Source: Miscanthus floridulus (taxonomy: Eukaryota > Streptophyta > Magnoliopsida > Poales > Poaceae). From it: a stretch of DNA of 64,000 bases. Below are positions 1-10,324 of this stretch, one piece after another. The notes beneath the pieces were generated by a model. It searched no databases, was not told the DNA's origin, and saw nothing but the letters and a program-made list of their open reading frames with translations. A program made the translations under genes and the position numbers. The first letter of the stretch is position 1. Each line of letters opens with the position of its first letter. The stretch is from the NCBI RefSeq assembly GCF_019320115.1, contig NC_089584.1, positions 73,811,533 through 73,875,532 of the forward strand, given 5' to 3'.

Positions 1-527
1 CCATCCTTCCCGAAGAAGATAGCTTGACCCCCCGTGCACATCTGACATCCTATAGCGACATCGATAGTATTGGAGGGCGTCAACCATTATCTAGATTACA
101 TCACTGTAGGCAGCAAGGCTTAGAAATATCTGTACTCTCTCCCTCTCACTTGTAAAGCCATCCCCTTCATCTATAAAAGGGGATGCGCTCCCTCCAACGA
201 GGGGAGATCGACTTCTTCAAGCTTAGACTCACTAGATCGACATCAACACTCCCAACCGTAGGACCACCCAGTTCCGACCGTGACCCTTCCGGTCGGAGCC
301 AACTGAACCTCTTGTATCCCCCCTTCTTTCTCCTTCTCGTTTGTACCCCCACTACAGACTTTGAGCACCTGGGCTCAGGAATAAAGTCACCGACCGACCC
401 CCACTAGACATATGGCACATTGCCTGAACCAGTATAAATCCCGTGTCATTGAGTGCTAGGCCACCTCCGATCATAACGTACAACAAAACTACAAATATTT
501 ACTAGTTGGTCACTTTCTGCACCGACA
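1..527 (+). mobile_element. 3' LTR end of a Tat-type Ty3/gypsy element
   Basis: This is the right-hand part of an LTR whose left part lies outside the window. It has a TATA box (172-179), a pyrimidine-rich 5' untranslated stretch, and ends with the segment ACTAGTTGGTCACTTTCTGC followed by ACCGACA at 527. From experience such endings precede a TTGGCGCGCC primer site in grass Tat-type elements. Here the next base is copia gag sequence instead, so this is the 3' LTR of a plus-strand element lying to the left and inserted into the copia element at 528. The five bases after it (AGTTA) should be the target duplication, but the partner is off-window. The family assignment is inference from LTR style. 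Confidence 0.65.
172..179 (+). promoter_or_regulatory. TATA box of the gypsy LTR
   Basis: TATAAAAG, preceded by a C/T-rich stretch and followed about 30 bases later by the GGAGATCGACTTC-type start region expected of an LTR transcript. It is the only good TATA match in the LTR part that is visible. Confidence 0.6.
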
Positions 528-2030
528 AGTTAGCTCATCACAATGTTTGCACATGGTTTCTATTTTAGCAAGCAAACTTTTATAAGCATCTTGTGAGCTA
601 GCTAACTTTTCTTTTAATTTTTCATTTTTCTTTACTAGTTGCTCATCATTGATTGTGCATGCATTTGTTGTTACACTAGCCTCAAGTTGCTCAATTTTAG
701 TAGATAGTTGAACATTAAGATTAGCAAAATTCTCATATTGTTCAAGCAAAGTTTTGTATGCTTCTTGTGAACTATCTAGCTTTTCTTTTATTTTTCTGAG
801 CTTCTTTTGTTGACTAGTGCAAACTTTAGCATAATTAAGGTTTTGTTGCACAATTTCTTCATAAGAAGGCATTTCATCATCACTATCACTCTCACTAGAG
901 GATGAGCTTTCATTACCTCGTGCCATAAGGCACACACGAGAAGAGCTTGATGATGAATGCTTGTGCCCTTGCCTCTTGTGATGGTCTTTTTCTTCACTTG
1001 AAGAATCATCCCATGTCCTTATTGATGTGAGGGCTTGTTTCTTGCATGCCTTCTTTGTCTTGGATGTGGGCTTATTTGAACAAACCTCCACAAAGTGCTC
1101 TATCTCGCCGCATCCATAGCATCCTCTCTTTCTTTGCTCATTTCTTTGATTGGTGAAAATGAGATCTTGAATTTGGATGGGCACACCCTTGATGTTGAGC
1201 TTTTGGATCATCTTCTCCAACTTGTTGATTAGTTTGATTGATTTTTCATCAAGGTCGGAGATAGAGGAGGAAGATTGATCATCACTTGAATCCTCTTCTT
1301 CATCATCATCATCCTCATCTTCACTTGAGGAGCTTGAGCTTGAGCTTGTCTCAACTTGCTTGCCCTTCATCTTCTTTTTCTTGCCACATGCAAGAGCTTT
1401 GCCTTTGCTTGATGAAGAGACTTATTCTTGACCCATCTTGCATGACATTTCAAATGCCACTATCTTGCCAATGACTATGGCCGAGGTCATGGTACTCAAG
1501 TCCTTCATATTGTGAAGGATGGTGATGATGCTTGCATATTTCTTTTGTGGTAGCATGAAGATGATCTTCCTCATGATGTCTGCATCATCTAGCTTTGTTA
1601 ATCCTATAGAATGGAGCTCATTGATAATTAGATTCAAATGAGAATACATATCACGAACAAGCTCATCATCTTTCATTTTGAAGGAATCATAATTTTGTTT
1701 GGCTAGACAATGTTTTTGCTCATGGACATTACTTGTGCCGTCATGGAGCTCTTGAAGTTTTAACCAAATTTCATGTGTCATATTTAAAGTGAATACTTTG
1801 TTAAACACATCCATGCTAAAATATTCAAACAAGCAATTTTTTGCTCTAGTATTGAAATGAATTTCTTTTTTATCACTCTTCATGTGTTTATCGGGATTCT
1901 TAATGGGTTTCATCCCGTCACGAGTGACTCTCCAAACTCCCAAGTCAACCGCCTCAAGGTAGCAAGCCATTCTAGCTCTATAGTATGGGAAGTTAGTGCC
2001 GTCAAAGTGCGGAGGCCTAGAGGTATCCAT
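528..2030 (-). pseudogene. gag: copia gag polyprotein, truncated
   Basis: Capsid and nucleocapsid protein of the copia element. The start chosen is the ATG at 2030, giving MDTSRPPHFDGTNFPYY, the usual opening of plant copia gag proteins of the UBN2 type; upstream in-frame codons belong to the leader. The capsid region runs to about 1425, where one in-frame TAA interrupts it. The same frame reopens with Ser/Glu/Asp-rich low-complexity sequence, then a single zinc knuckle of form CX2CX4HX4C (CYGCGEIEHFVEVC, near 1140-1100), then a coiled coil. The frame ends artificially in the gypsy LTR at 527. One nonsense codon plus truncation make it non-functional. Confidence 0.8.
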
Positions 2031-2095
2031 CCCAACCACTCTAAATAGCGTCGACTCAACAACGGTTAAGCTAAAGGTCCAAATTGAGCCAACCG

Positions 2096-2107
2096 GCTCT
2101 GATACCA
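2096..2107 (-). other. primer binding site (initiator Met tRNA type)
   Basis: On the minus strand this reads TGGTATCAGAGC, complementary to the 3' end of plant initiator methionine tRNA. It lies two bases inside the LTR end (2110). It fixes the strand and the LTR boundary. Confidence 0.85.
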
Positions 2108-2109
2108 AT

Positions 2110-3487
2110 TGAACGGACCGTGACGCCTAAGAGGAGGGTGAATTAGGTGACTTAAAATTCTAACTCTTGAACTATGGCCTATTTTTCTAACCTTAGCAAA
2201 ACCTATGTAAAAGATAAACTATCTAAATATGCAACTATGGTTTTGCTAGTGTGTTGCTATCTCTACTGCAAAGGAGTAAAGCAATCAATGTAAATGCGGA
2301 AGCTAAAGAGCAAGGTAGAGATATGCAAACTTCCGTCGACGACTCTGGTATTATTACTGAGGTATCGAAAAGTGCGCAAGCTTCCCCCTAGTCCTCGTTG
2401 GAACCCCTCGCAAGGGCCAAGCTCCCGGTCGGATAACTCTGTGGATAGCCTCGGGCCTTCCCCACACACAAGTGGGTCTCTGACGTGCCTTCCGACAAGC
2501 CTGTCCCGGATGCTCCCCGCCGTCTTCACTATCAAGCTTCCGACCAAAATGCCACGGGCCTTGTTCCCTCTGGTACACGGTTACGGCCACACCACAAACA
2601 CGGTTGGTGTCATCTCGCAAGACTACAAGCCCCTCCAATGTACAATAATGGTGCGTGCAAGCATCGAGTGGAAAGCGGTATGCAAACCTCACTAAACACT
2701 AGGCCTAAACCTAGAGCAAGCGCACAAGCGGTGGTCTAATCAACCTAAGCACTTCACAAAGCACCTACGCTAATCACCTAATAAAACATTAAGCACTATG
2801 CAAGTGGAGATCACTAAAATGGTGTATCAACACCCTTGGTATATTTTCTCAGCTCCACACACCTCAAATGGTCGGTTGGGGGTCTATTTATAAGCCCCAC
2901 TGAGAAAGTAGCCGTTGAGGACGAAATCTCACTTTTCTGCTACTGACCGGACTCTGACCAGCGTCCAGTAAGTACTGACCGAACGCGTCCAGTCACGAAA
3001 ACGGCTCTCTGGAACCTTACTGATGTTGATCGGACTCTGGCACCCAGCGTCTGGTCACTTTGCTGCTCAGCGTCCGGTCCAGCGTCCGGTCACCTCTGTG
3101 AGCTGTCCAGCTTCCGGTCCAGCGTCCGATCACCTCTGTGAGCTATCCAGCGTCCGGTCCAGCGTTCGGTCACCTCTGTGAGCTGTCCAGCGTCCGGTCC
3201 AACGTCCGGTCACCTCTGTGAGCTCGTTTCTTTGCGATCTTGCGTTCGGCTTGGTTCCTATCTTCGTGTTTGGACTTTGCTTGATATCTTGGGTCTTCTC
3301 TTGTGCTTCTAAGGTCTTGCTTATGGTGTTGATCATCGAATCATCACGTCGCTTTCGTCCAAGTCACATCTTGCATCCTATTGAACTACAAAACAATCAC
3401 TTGCAAATTAATTAGTCCAATTTAGTTGTGTTGGTCATCAAACACCAAAATCTAAAATAAATGGGCCAAGGGTCCATTTTCCTTACA
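2110..3487 (-). repeat. 5' LTR of the copia element
   Basis: About 1378 bases, beginning TGTAAGGAAAATGG at 3487 on the minus strand and ending CCGTTCA at 2110. A TATA box (TATAAATAG on the minus strand) lies at 2884-2892. Upstream of it are clustered GTCCGGTC and GACCGGACGC-type motifs and a 40-base tandem array. The LTR at 52506-53998 matches it in opposite orientation, including the sequence around the TATA box and the end. Confidence 0.8.
3080..3226. repeat. 40-base tandem repeat in the copia LTR
   Basis: Three full units (3080-3119, 3120-3159, 3160-3199) and a partial fourth. Each contains CAGCGTCCGGTCACCTCTGT followed by GAGCTGTCCAGCGTCCGGTC, with one to three changes between units. The array lies about 190 bases upstream of the LTR TATA box in element orientation, where enhancer repeats are expected. 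Confidence 0.85.
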
Positions 3488-4682
3488 CCACATCTGGTGC
3501 ATGGTGGTTTATTAGTTCTGCAATACACCAATAACACAATAGCCCTTATGGAAAATGATCTAGAGCAAGCCTAAAACATGAAACTATTACTTAATGCTTT
3601 TTAACAAGTATTAGGTCTTAAACTAAATTTCCATAAAAGTGAACTGCATTTATTTAGTGAGGCCCAACAAGTAGAGGACCAATATACTGAGCTTTGTGAA
3701 GGTAAAACCAGAGCATTTTCCTATAAGACATATAGGGATTAAGATTCATTTTAGGAAGATGAGAGATGGAGATTGGCAAAGGTGGAGGAACATTCTGAAA
3801 ACACGTTAAATAGATGGAAAGGGGAACATCTGTTAATAGGAGGATGTCGAACACTGATAAACTCAATGCTGAGTAGTATACAATTAACGATGTATTTCTT
3901 CAATTACAAGAGGTGTGCTAAAGCAATTAGACTACATTTTCTCTAGATTTCTAAAGTGACAACCAAAAGAGCAAGTATTGCCTTGCCGTATAGAACATAC
4001 TTTGACATCCAAAAGATTCGAGGTTAGAAATTCATGAAAAGGATATTAAAAATGTTGCAATTCTTTGTAAATAGCTACTTACAAGTTACAACATATGGGA
4101 CAGGTAGCAAATAATTTTGGAACAAGTATTTGGGTTCTAAGACTTCATTTCAAGCTTAATGAAAAAATCAGGACACATTTTTGGGATAGTCTTATGAAGG
4201 TGGAAGAATATTTTCTCTGTTTTGGATCCTTCTCAATAAAAGATGGATCCCTTATGAGATTCCACGAAGATAAGGGGTTGGGAAACTCAACTTTGAAGGA
4301 AACATATACTTACTAATACAGAATCGTTAGACATAAAAAACTATAACCAAGGTCTTTAGAGCATCTCAACACCTCTAAACATTTTGTGGATACATGATTT
4401 AATTGGACTTAAATTAGTAGCCTGAAATGAACTTCTTCGCATTGCTAACATCAGGCTTACACAAGATCATAATGAGTTTCACTGGAACTTAGAACCAAAG
4501 AGTCAGTTCTCTGGTGACATTATATTATTGAGGTCGGTTCGAGAAAATTATATTATTGTGAGGTCTGATTCGCGTATAGGTTCCCAATTTAAACAAAAGT
4601 CATTTTGAAGTGGATTCATAATTATCGTATCAAACTGATGTAATGATTATAAAGTAATAAAATGTTTCCTTTATAAAAAAAT
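3488..4682 (+). pseudogene. LINE (non-LTR) reverse transcriptase, 3' remnant
   Basis: Broken plus-strand reading frames resemble the C-terminal half of plant LINE ORF2. A motif HLVHGG then YTNN stands where YADD is expected, followed by a stretch like DLEQA-NMKLLL and LGLKLNFHKSEL. This is the usual order of reverse transcriptase motifs after the catalytic site. Many stops and frameshifts follow. The 3' end has several AATAAAA-type stretches and finishes in TTTATAAAAAAATG near 4682, consistent with a poly(A) tail. The 5' part was separated by the copia insertion at 3487. The catalytic Asp pair is replaced by Asn-Asn. Confidence 0.65.
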
Positions 4683-5135
4683 GTTCTATGCACGGTATGA
4701 CATGCCCCCTCAAAACCCACATTATGACTTCTATAAGACCATAGCTAGTGCGTCAACCTCAGTTACATTTTTTACCATCATATCCTATATATTATATAAT
4801 TAAAACAATTTTTGATTTGTTAGAATTATGTTTAAAAAGTGTTGGCTACAGGTCTGTGAATATATCTTAGGAGAAGACTTGTCTCCATCACCTTAAAATT
4901 TATGAACTTCTCGAATTTCCATAGATGTATGGATTTTGTTCAAAAACCCCACAGGATAATCAGATACTACTTAAGGACAGTTTGTTTTACCTGGGCAGAT
5001 AACAACACACTCATCTTTGGCCAACTTGGTGCGGAAGTCAATATCTCGATGCCATCCAAATATGAGATATCCAGCTCTACCTGTTGAAATTTCAAGCAAC
5101 ATATCATCATATACACTAACAAATAAACACCCATC
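4683..5135. other. unassigned AT-rich sequence
   Basis: I recognise no gene or element here. It forms the left flank of the LINE insertion at 5151; the last 15 bases before that insertion (5136-5150) are its target duplication. Confidence 0.4.
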
Positions 5136-5150
5136 GTTGTCATCAATATC

Positions 5151-5515
5151 TTTTTTTTTACGAACTACACAAGAGATCTGCGTGTCATTGCATTAAGACA
5201 GGAATACAAGACGAGCTGGATTTAGAAAGAAACCTAACTCACCGAACAAAACAACACCACACTCACCCACCCTAACCAAATAAGAAAGGGTGGGGTTGAT
5301 TCTATACAAGATCAGGACCTGAACAACAAAACTACCCTAGAAGTTATGCAAACTGGACCAAAGACCTTGCAAGTAAATCACTAAGTTTTGATGCTCCGGC
5401 CATGCATCGTAAACTGCACTCATTGCCTATGATTCGCCCGAGTGTATGTATATTAGGAAAGGCTCCTTCAAACACACAAGAATTCTAGTGCTTCCAAACT
5501 TCGTAGGATACGAGT
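5151..5515 (-). mobile_element. severely 5'-truncated LINE with target-site duplication
   Basis: On the minus strand this is the last 365 bases of a plant LINE: a C-terminal ORF2 piece reading about KVWKH-NSCVFEGAFPNIHT and ending about RSLVQFA, then a 3' untranslated region with TTAATGCAATGACACGCAGA, and a poly(A) run (T run at 5151-5159 on the plus strand). It is flanked by GTTGTCATCAATATC (5136-5150) and GTTGTCATCTATATC (5516-5530), a 15-base target duplication with one mismatch. Both ends and the target duplication are visible, so the insertion is well supported. Confidence 0.8.
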
Positions 5516-5529
5516 GTTGTCATCTATAT

Positions 5530-6206
5530 CACTGTCCGTTTCTATATAACTGTCAGGATGAAGTATCACTGCCGGATCTATCATCATTGCTGGGTTTGAA
5601 AAGATCTATTAGTGGTAATGTATTATCACTGTTGGTTCTAATTAAAATCAACTAATGCTATTAAAACGTTAATTTGTAGTTTGAACCGGTAGTGATATGA
5701 GGTCCAGGCACAAAAGTTTGTTTCAATTGAATATTTAAGTGGACCTCATGTCCACTTCTCCACTCCATCCCTAGTACTTCATCCTCTCCCTCTCTCCCTC
5801 TGTATCTCTCTGACGCTTTCCTCTCCCTTCCTAGTCTCCTCTGCCCCCTCCTTCCGCATCTCTAGCTCCATCGATCCTCCTCCTCCCCTCCATGACTTCG
5901 TCAGGCTCCAAGGTAATGACAGCGAAGAATATGGCTGCCTCACTACTGCAGGGAGGCACCACATGCTGCTTGATATCATCTGACACGGTCAACAACCGTC
6001 CTCCCACCATTGCCTTTGAGTTAGGTGGAACGGCAACTGCATCTGACAACAGCTGCCATGTATTTATTTTTTATTCTGTGAGAAAAAAGGCAAGAACTAC
6101 TGGGTGAAAAAACAGCAGTGATATCTCAATGCTACCATTGCCAATTTCAAAACCAGCAATGGAAAAGGCTCTAGAACCAGCAGTAATGGTCAATCCTGTA
6201 GCAGTG
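5530..6206. mobile_element. possible small CACTG-ended DNA transposon
   Basis: Near the left end the motif ATCACTG(C/T)YGGTTCT recurs (5530, about 5563, about 5625). Near the right end its inverse, AGAACCAGCAGTRATRG / CAGTGATAT, recurs (about 6112, 6173, 6202). The outermost copies give ATATCACTG at left and CAGTGATAT at right. Subterminal repeats in inverted orientation are characteristic of plant CACTA-type elements. I cannot see a clean 3-base target duplication and there is no transposase, so this could instead be a composite of smaller repeats. Confidence 0.3.
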
Positions 6207-6282
6207 ATATATCATGCTATGGAGCAAATGTAGACTGATTGACACTAAAAATGGAGTATGGAGTTTCTGAGTGATTGCAAAC

Positions 6283-7486
6283 CATGACAAACATGGATCC
6301 CTCTGGCTTGTGAGGACAAGTGATGCACTCCATGCACTTTAGCTTCTGGTAGCATATCTCTGCGGCCTCTCTCATCATGTTCATAGCATTTGTGAAGAAA
6401 ACATCATCTGTGTTTGCAATGATTTGGGGTATAGCTCCCTGCTCACAATAATATGGCGTCAGTTATAAGTAATTAATGGATGTTAACCATCAGGCTAAGA
6501 ATCCTGAGTACTAACCTGAATAATTGCTGCTGGATCTACTGAGATGCCACGGTAGATAATGATGGACTCAAGAATCTATATATTGGAGAAACAAGCTCAT
6601 CGCTAAGTAGATATGGTAGAGCACACAGATAAAAGGAAGAAAAAGAAGTCAATGTATCACCAAGGAATGGAATACCTTCTTCTTCCTGAGGATTCCTTTT
6701 GGATCAGTCATTGCGATCCAACCAAGCCACCAACCAGGCACCATCCACCTCTTGGATATGCCGCCCAGCGTCACCACAGGAGCTATCTCACCAAACACAC
6801 CCTTGGGCACGAAAGGCTTGCTTCCAAATGTGCAATGCTCGTAAATTTCGTCACAGATTACCATTATCCCGAGCTTTCTTGATGTCTCTGCAATCTAGAG
6901 AGTTGAAATTGTGACCACTGGGTTAAGGAATGCGATGTGTTATATGTATAAGATTTCCTACAGTGGTAGCCCACAAAGTGAATGATCCTTCATTCGTCGT
7001 CAAATTTCGACAAAAAAAAATCGATATTCATTTGTCAATAAACATGTAAAACAAGATAGTGTGTGCAGACCACGTACTCCTTAATGCCAAACTATAAGCA
7101 CTATGATCATCACATACTCTGTACTTAAAATGCGTTAGACGCTAACCTTGGTCAGGTGCTCATAGGAGTATACGGACCCACAAGGGTTATTCGGGTTGAC
7201 CATAACAATGGCGACGGTGTTCTCATCAGCAAGGGCCTCCACACCTTCAATGTCAACCTCCCATCCTTTGTCCGGAAGAAGATTGTAGTGCCTGAACTCG
7301 AGCCCACCCAAGGCTGCTCGTGCTTCGTACATTGGGTATCCTGGCCGTGGCAGCAATACATTTGCGCCCGGCATGGCAAGGACAGCCATCATGATCTCGA
7401 TGGCATGGTTGCAGCCCGCGGTAAGGACAATGTCACCTGTCGACAGCTCGTAGGGGAGGTATCGAGATAGGTACGCAGCCACAGCG
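6283..7486 (-). pseudogene. nicotianamine/tyrosine aminotransferase-like gene fragment
   Basis: Four exons of a PLP-dependent class I aminotransferase can be read on the minus strand with GT-AG borders: 7486-7147, 6894-6676, 6575-6516 and 6438-6283. Exon one shown has GCNHAIEI, RPGYPMYEA and NPNNPCG. The next has VICDEIYEH and the PLP-lysine motif GGISKRW (lysine codon 6751-6753). The last has GAIPQII and CPHKPEGSMF. In the family the sequence after the lysine is PGWRLGW; here it is PGWWLGW, a loss of the PLP-phosphate arginine by a C-to-T change. The N-terminal exon and the last C-terminal exon are not found nearby, so I call it a fragment. In grasses this family includes the mugineic-acid pathway enzyme; which paralogue this is cannot be told. 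Confidence 0.75.
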
Positions 7487-8840
7487 CTTAATGTGTTCAC
7501 CAGAAATTTATTGAAAGGACGTCAGATTGCAGAAAGCTTTCAGAACTCATAGGCAGACATATATATACTCTCTGCTGTGCAGATTTTCGATAGGATTCTG
7601 AAGCCAACGAGGGTTACATTTGACTTTCTAAGATTTAGCTTCGTTACAACATGGTGAAATTTCAACTAGTATAGGATCAAGGAACCTTTGAACTTGATTT
7701 TTAACTTTAATTTGGACTCCATTTTGACACTTGGACAAACTTCGTACAGACATTGAGAATTTCCGAACCCCCAAAGTCCACTGTTAAACAATTGAGAAAC
7801 CTTTATCTTGAATGATGCACAAATAATAATTTAAAGCGTCAAATCAAAGAGAAATTTGTGGTGGGTTAACATCTCACAAGCTCTATATAATCTTGATCTA
7901 TCAGTTGAATTAGTATCAAGAAAGAAATGCTGACAAACTTCTAGCTAACCAACTAAATAAACTAACAACCAGTTGTCATATGGGGACAAAAAGCTTGCGT
8001 GAGCATAGTGCATAGATGATCCGCACATGTGTCATGTGAGAACCAGATGGCTGGTAATCAGTCAGACTCACAGTGGTTGCAGGATCAGCGGCACAACTGG
8101 ATCGAACACTAATTAAACTACTGGGCCTTCTGATCTCAAGTGTCTTGCATGTGCCTTCTGACCTTGCATTGGCTTCTCCAGTTTTTTTAAGTCATCCTGT
8201 TTATTTATTAAGATTTCCAATCTCTTAGTCAGTCCTTGGACACAAATCAAAGGTTCTAAAACTAAAAAATTGATCGTAAAGAAAGTAGCTATGGCCAAGC
8301 ATTGGAGAACTACTGGGCAAGGATCTTGAAATTAACCATTATGTACGGTCGTCTCTGCTTGCGGCCGATTAAGATGACCAAACCATAGGACGAGTAATTG
8401 TTAGCACCTATGATGTAGTAACAATTACACGTCATCAAATGGTGACCCTAAGGGTAGTGTCAAATTCTTAAGCTTGAATACGATGTTAGTAGATACGTAG
8501 TACACATTTGATTGTTGGAGAATATTTTTAGAGTGTCAGGTGAAACTCTTCGTGTAACTATTATACAAATGTAGAAAAGCAGGAAATAGCCTGAACGTAG
8601 GAATCATTCCTTGACAAAAAATAAAAGGAACACAAGAATCTCTAAAAAAAATCAAATCAAATTTATCGACATCATATATAACAAACTAGGGTTCAAACTA
8701 TAGCCAAAGTTTTTGACAAACTAAAGTTTTTTTTTTTGGTCAGGACTGATGAAGAAAACCATACAAGAATTCTCTATTTTATTTTTATGGGCGCTTCATT
8801 ACTTCACACTCAATGTATGAATAGACTTAATCATGATAAG
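7487..8840. other. unassigned, AT-rich
   Basis: It could be intron or upstream sequence of the aminotransferase gene, but no exon matching the missing N-terminus (a GDPT-type motif region) is visible on the minus strand. No element ends or long frames are seen. Confidence 0.4.
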
Positions 8841-8855
8841 TGCTCCCTCCATTCT

Positions 8856-9015
8856 TTTTTTTATCGTATACAACTTGGATGCACACAACCTTCCACACAC
8901 TCCACACGTACACACAAAGAAGAGATTGGAAGGCTCTCTAGCCTCGAATGGTTTGAACCCGGTGGGTACCGTCACTTTGTTCATCCCTATCACTAGACTA
9001 CAAGCCCATTCGCAA
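8856..9015 (-). mobile_element. SINE, tRNA-derived, minus strand
   Basis: On the minus strand a box A-like TAGTCTAGTGA (9000-8990) is followed about 30 bases later by a perfect box B, GGTTCAAACC (8959-8950). This is the pol III promoter spacing of tRNA-derived SINEs. The 3' end is an A-rich tail (TTTTTTTT at about 8855-8862 on the plus strand). It is flanked by TGCTCCCTCCATTCT (8841-8855) and TACTCCCTCAATTCT (9016-9030), an imperfect 15-base target duplication. Family not identified. Confidence 0.5.
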
Positions 9016-9049
9016 TACTCCCTCAATTCTAAAATTATAAGACGTTTTG

Positions 9050-9334
9050 CACTTGGCTGTGCGCTTTGCACCTTGCCGGCCAAAGTTCAAACCCCCACGG
9101 GGCGGATTTTTTGGCCGGAGAAAGCGCAGTTTATCTGCGCGTTAAAAAAGATCCCCTCGTCTACCCCAGGCCAAAGCATAGGTCTAAGACTAGCCCAGTC
9201 TCACGGGAGCTGCGGTGCCGCTGTTTATGAATGGGGTAGAGGTTCGGAAATTTTCTCGATCTATCTGAAAAGATCTTCTGAAGCACAATATCCGGGGCTA
9301 TCTTACCACCCGCCGCGGGTAAGTTTTCTTTTTT
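9050..9334 (+). mobile_element. SINE, tRNA-derived, plus strand
   Basis: A 285-base insert flanked by perfect 17-base copies of AATTATAAGACGTTTTG (9033-9049 and 9335-9351). It has a box B-like GTTCAAACCCC (9085-9095) near its start and ends in GGGTAAGTTTTCTTTTTTAA, a T-rich 3' tail. Size, box B position and long target duplication fit a grass tRNA-derived SINE. Box A is weak. Confidence 0.6.
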
Positions 9335-9461
9335 AATTATAAGACGTTTTGAACTGTGGAGCGACGAGAAAATCATATATTTAGGACTCTAAAGAATGAC
9401 TCTTTGATCGTGTTGACACTCGGGTGGATGACAAATGGATCTATGTCTATAAATGTGTATC

Positions 9462-9934
9462 TGTGGGGGGTACGACCCCGGATACCCACGGCAGACCACA
9501 TGGGCTGCGCCCTCAGGGGCGGCCCAGCCCACAAGATGAAGCCTTGCGGGGCACGATCCTGGTCGGCGCCTTCCACAGGACATCTGGAAAATATTCTGAA
9601 GATACTACAAGATCTGTTAGGATATGTATGATCCCATAATTCCTGTAATCAGTTATTACTTTCCGGTTATCTCTCAGATCTAACCGACTTGTAACCCTGC
9701 TCCCTAGACTATATAAGGCAGGCAGGGAACCCCTCCAAACACACGCAATATCATACGATAGCTAATACAAACCAACAGACTACATGAGTAGGGTATTACG
9801 TCACACTGACGGCCTGAACCAGTCTAACTCGTGTGTCTCTGTTGCCTTCTTGTTCTTGATCTCACGCTCCCCTGCCGATCAATCTACCTTCGTGGGATAC
9901 CCCTCAGAGGACTGCCGACGGTATCCTGTCGACA
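9462..9934 (+). repeat. 5' LTR of the Tat-type gypsy element
   Basis: It starts TGTGGGGGGTACGACCCCGG and ends GTATCCTGTCGACA, directly followed by the primer site. TATA box TATATAA at 9710-9716. The five bases before it are GTATC. No second copy was found in the window. Confidence 0.75.
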
Positions 9935-9954
9935 GTTGGCGCGCCAGGTAGGGG
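9935..9954 (+). other. primer binding site
   Basis: GTTGGCGCGCCAGGTAGGGG immediately after the LTR. This sequence is common to several grass gypsy families of the Tat branch. Confidence 0.75.
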
Positions 9955-10324
9955 TTGTGCGTGTTGTTTTCCTTGTCAAACAAGATGGTTTTTTTCGTAG
10001 GCTCTTCGTCCCTCCTGCAGCCCGACTAGATCTTCACGGTCGGATCGATCTCGTGGATCATCAATACTGATGGAGTCAGAGAGCTCCTCGAGCCGGTGCA
10101 GATCGATTCTGTGCCGATCACCCCCGCACCTGCGACTGTAGATCCGATCTCGGAACCACTTCCGAGGTCGCCTTCATCAACAACCCGCTGCCTGCTTCTT
10201 CGTTACCAGAGGAGGCAGATCAACAGCAACGATCTGATCGCATCCATCGATCAGGTCAGTCACAAGCTCGCCGATTGTCTCTCCATCGCCGAATCAGCTC
10301 TGGACACCCTTGTTCAAAGCCGTC

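Larger units (their letters stand above)
528..3487 (-). mobile_element. Sirevirus-like Ty1/copia element, 5' part only
   Basis: Read on the minus strand this contains a complete 5' LTR (3487 down to 2110), a Met-tRNA-type primer site (2107 down to 2096) and most of gag. The rest of gag and all of pol are cut off at 528 by the gypsy LTR ending at 527. The element is inserted in a LINE reverse transcriptase remnant that resumes at 3488. A second, solo copy of a related LTR lies at 52506-53998. The GTCCGGTC-type repeats in the LTR and the zinc-knuckle gag fit the Sirevirus branch of copia. Confidence 0.75.
8841..9460. repeat. Stowaway-like MITE terminal sequence, interrupted by two SINEs
   Basis: The pieces TGCTCCCTCCATTCT (8841), TACTCCCTCAATTCTAAAA (9016) and AATTATAAGACGTTTTG (9033 and 9335) reassemble into CTCCCTCCATTCTAAAATTATAAGACG, the conserved terminus of grass Stowaway/mariner MITEs. 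The opposite terminus is not recognised before the gypsy LTR at 9462. Confidence 0.4.
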
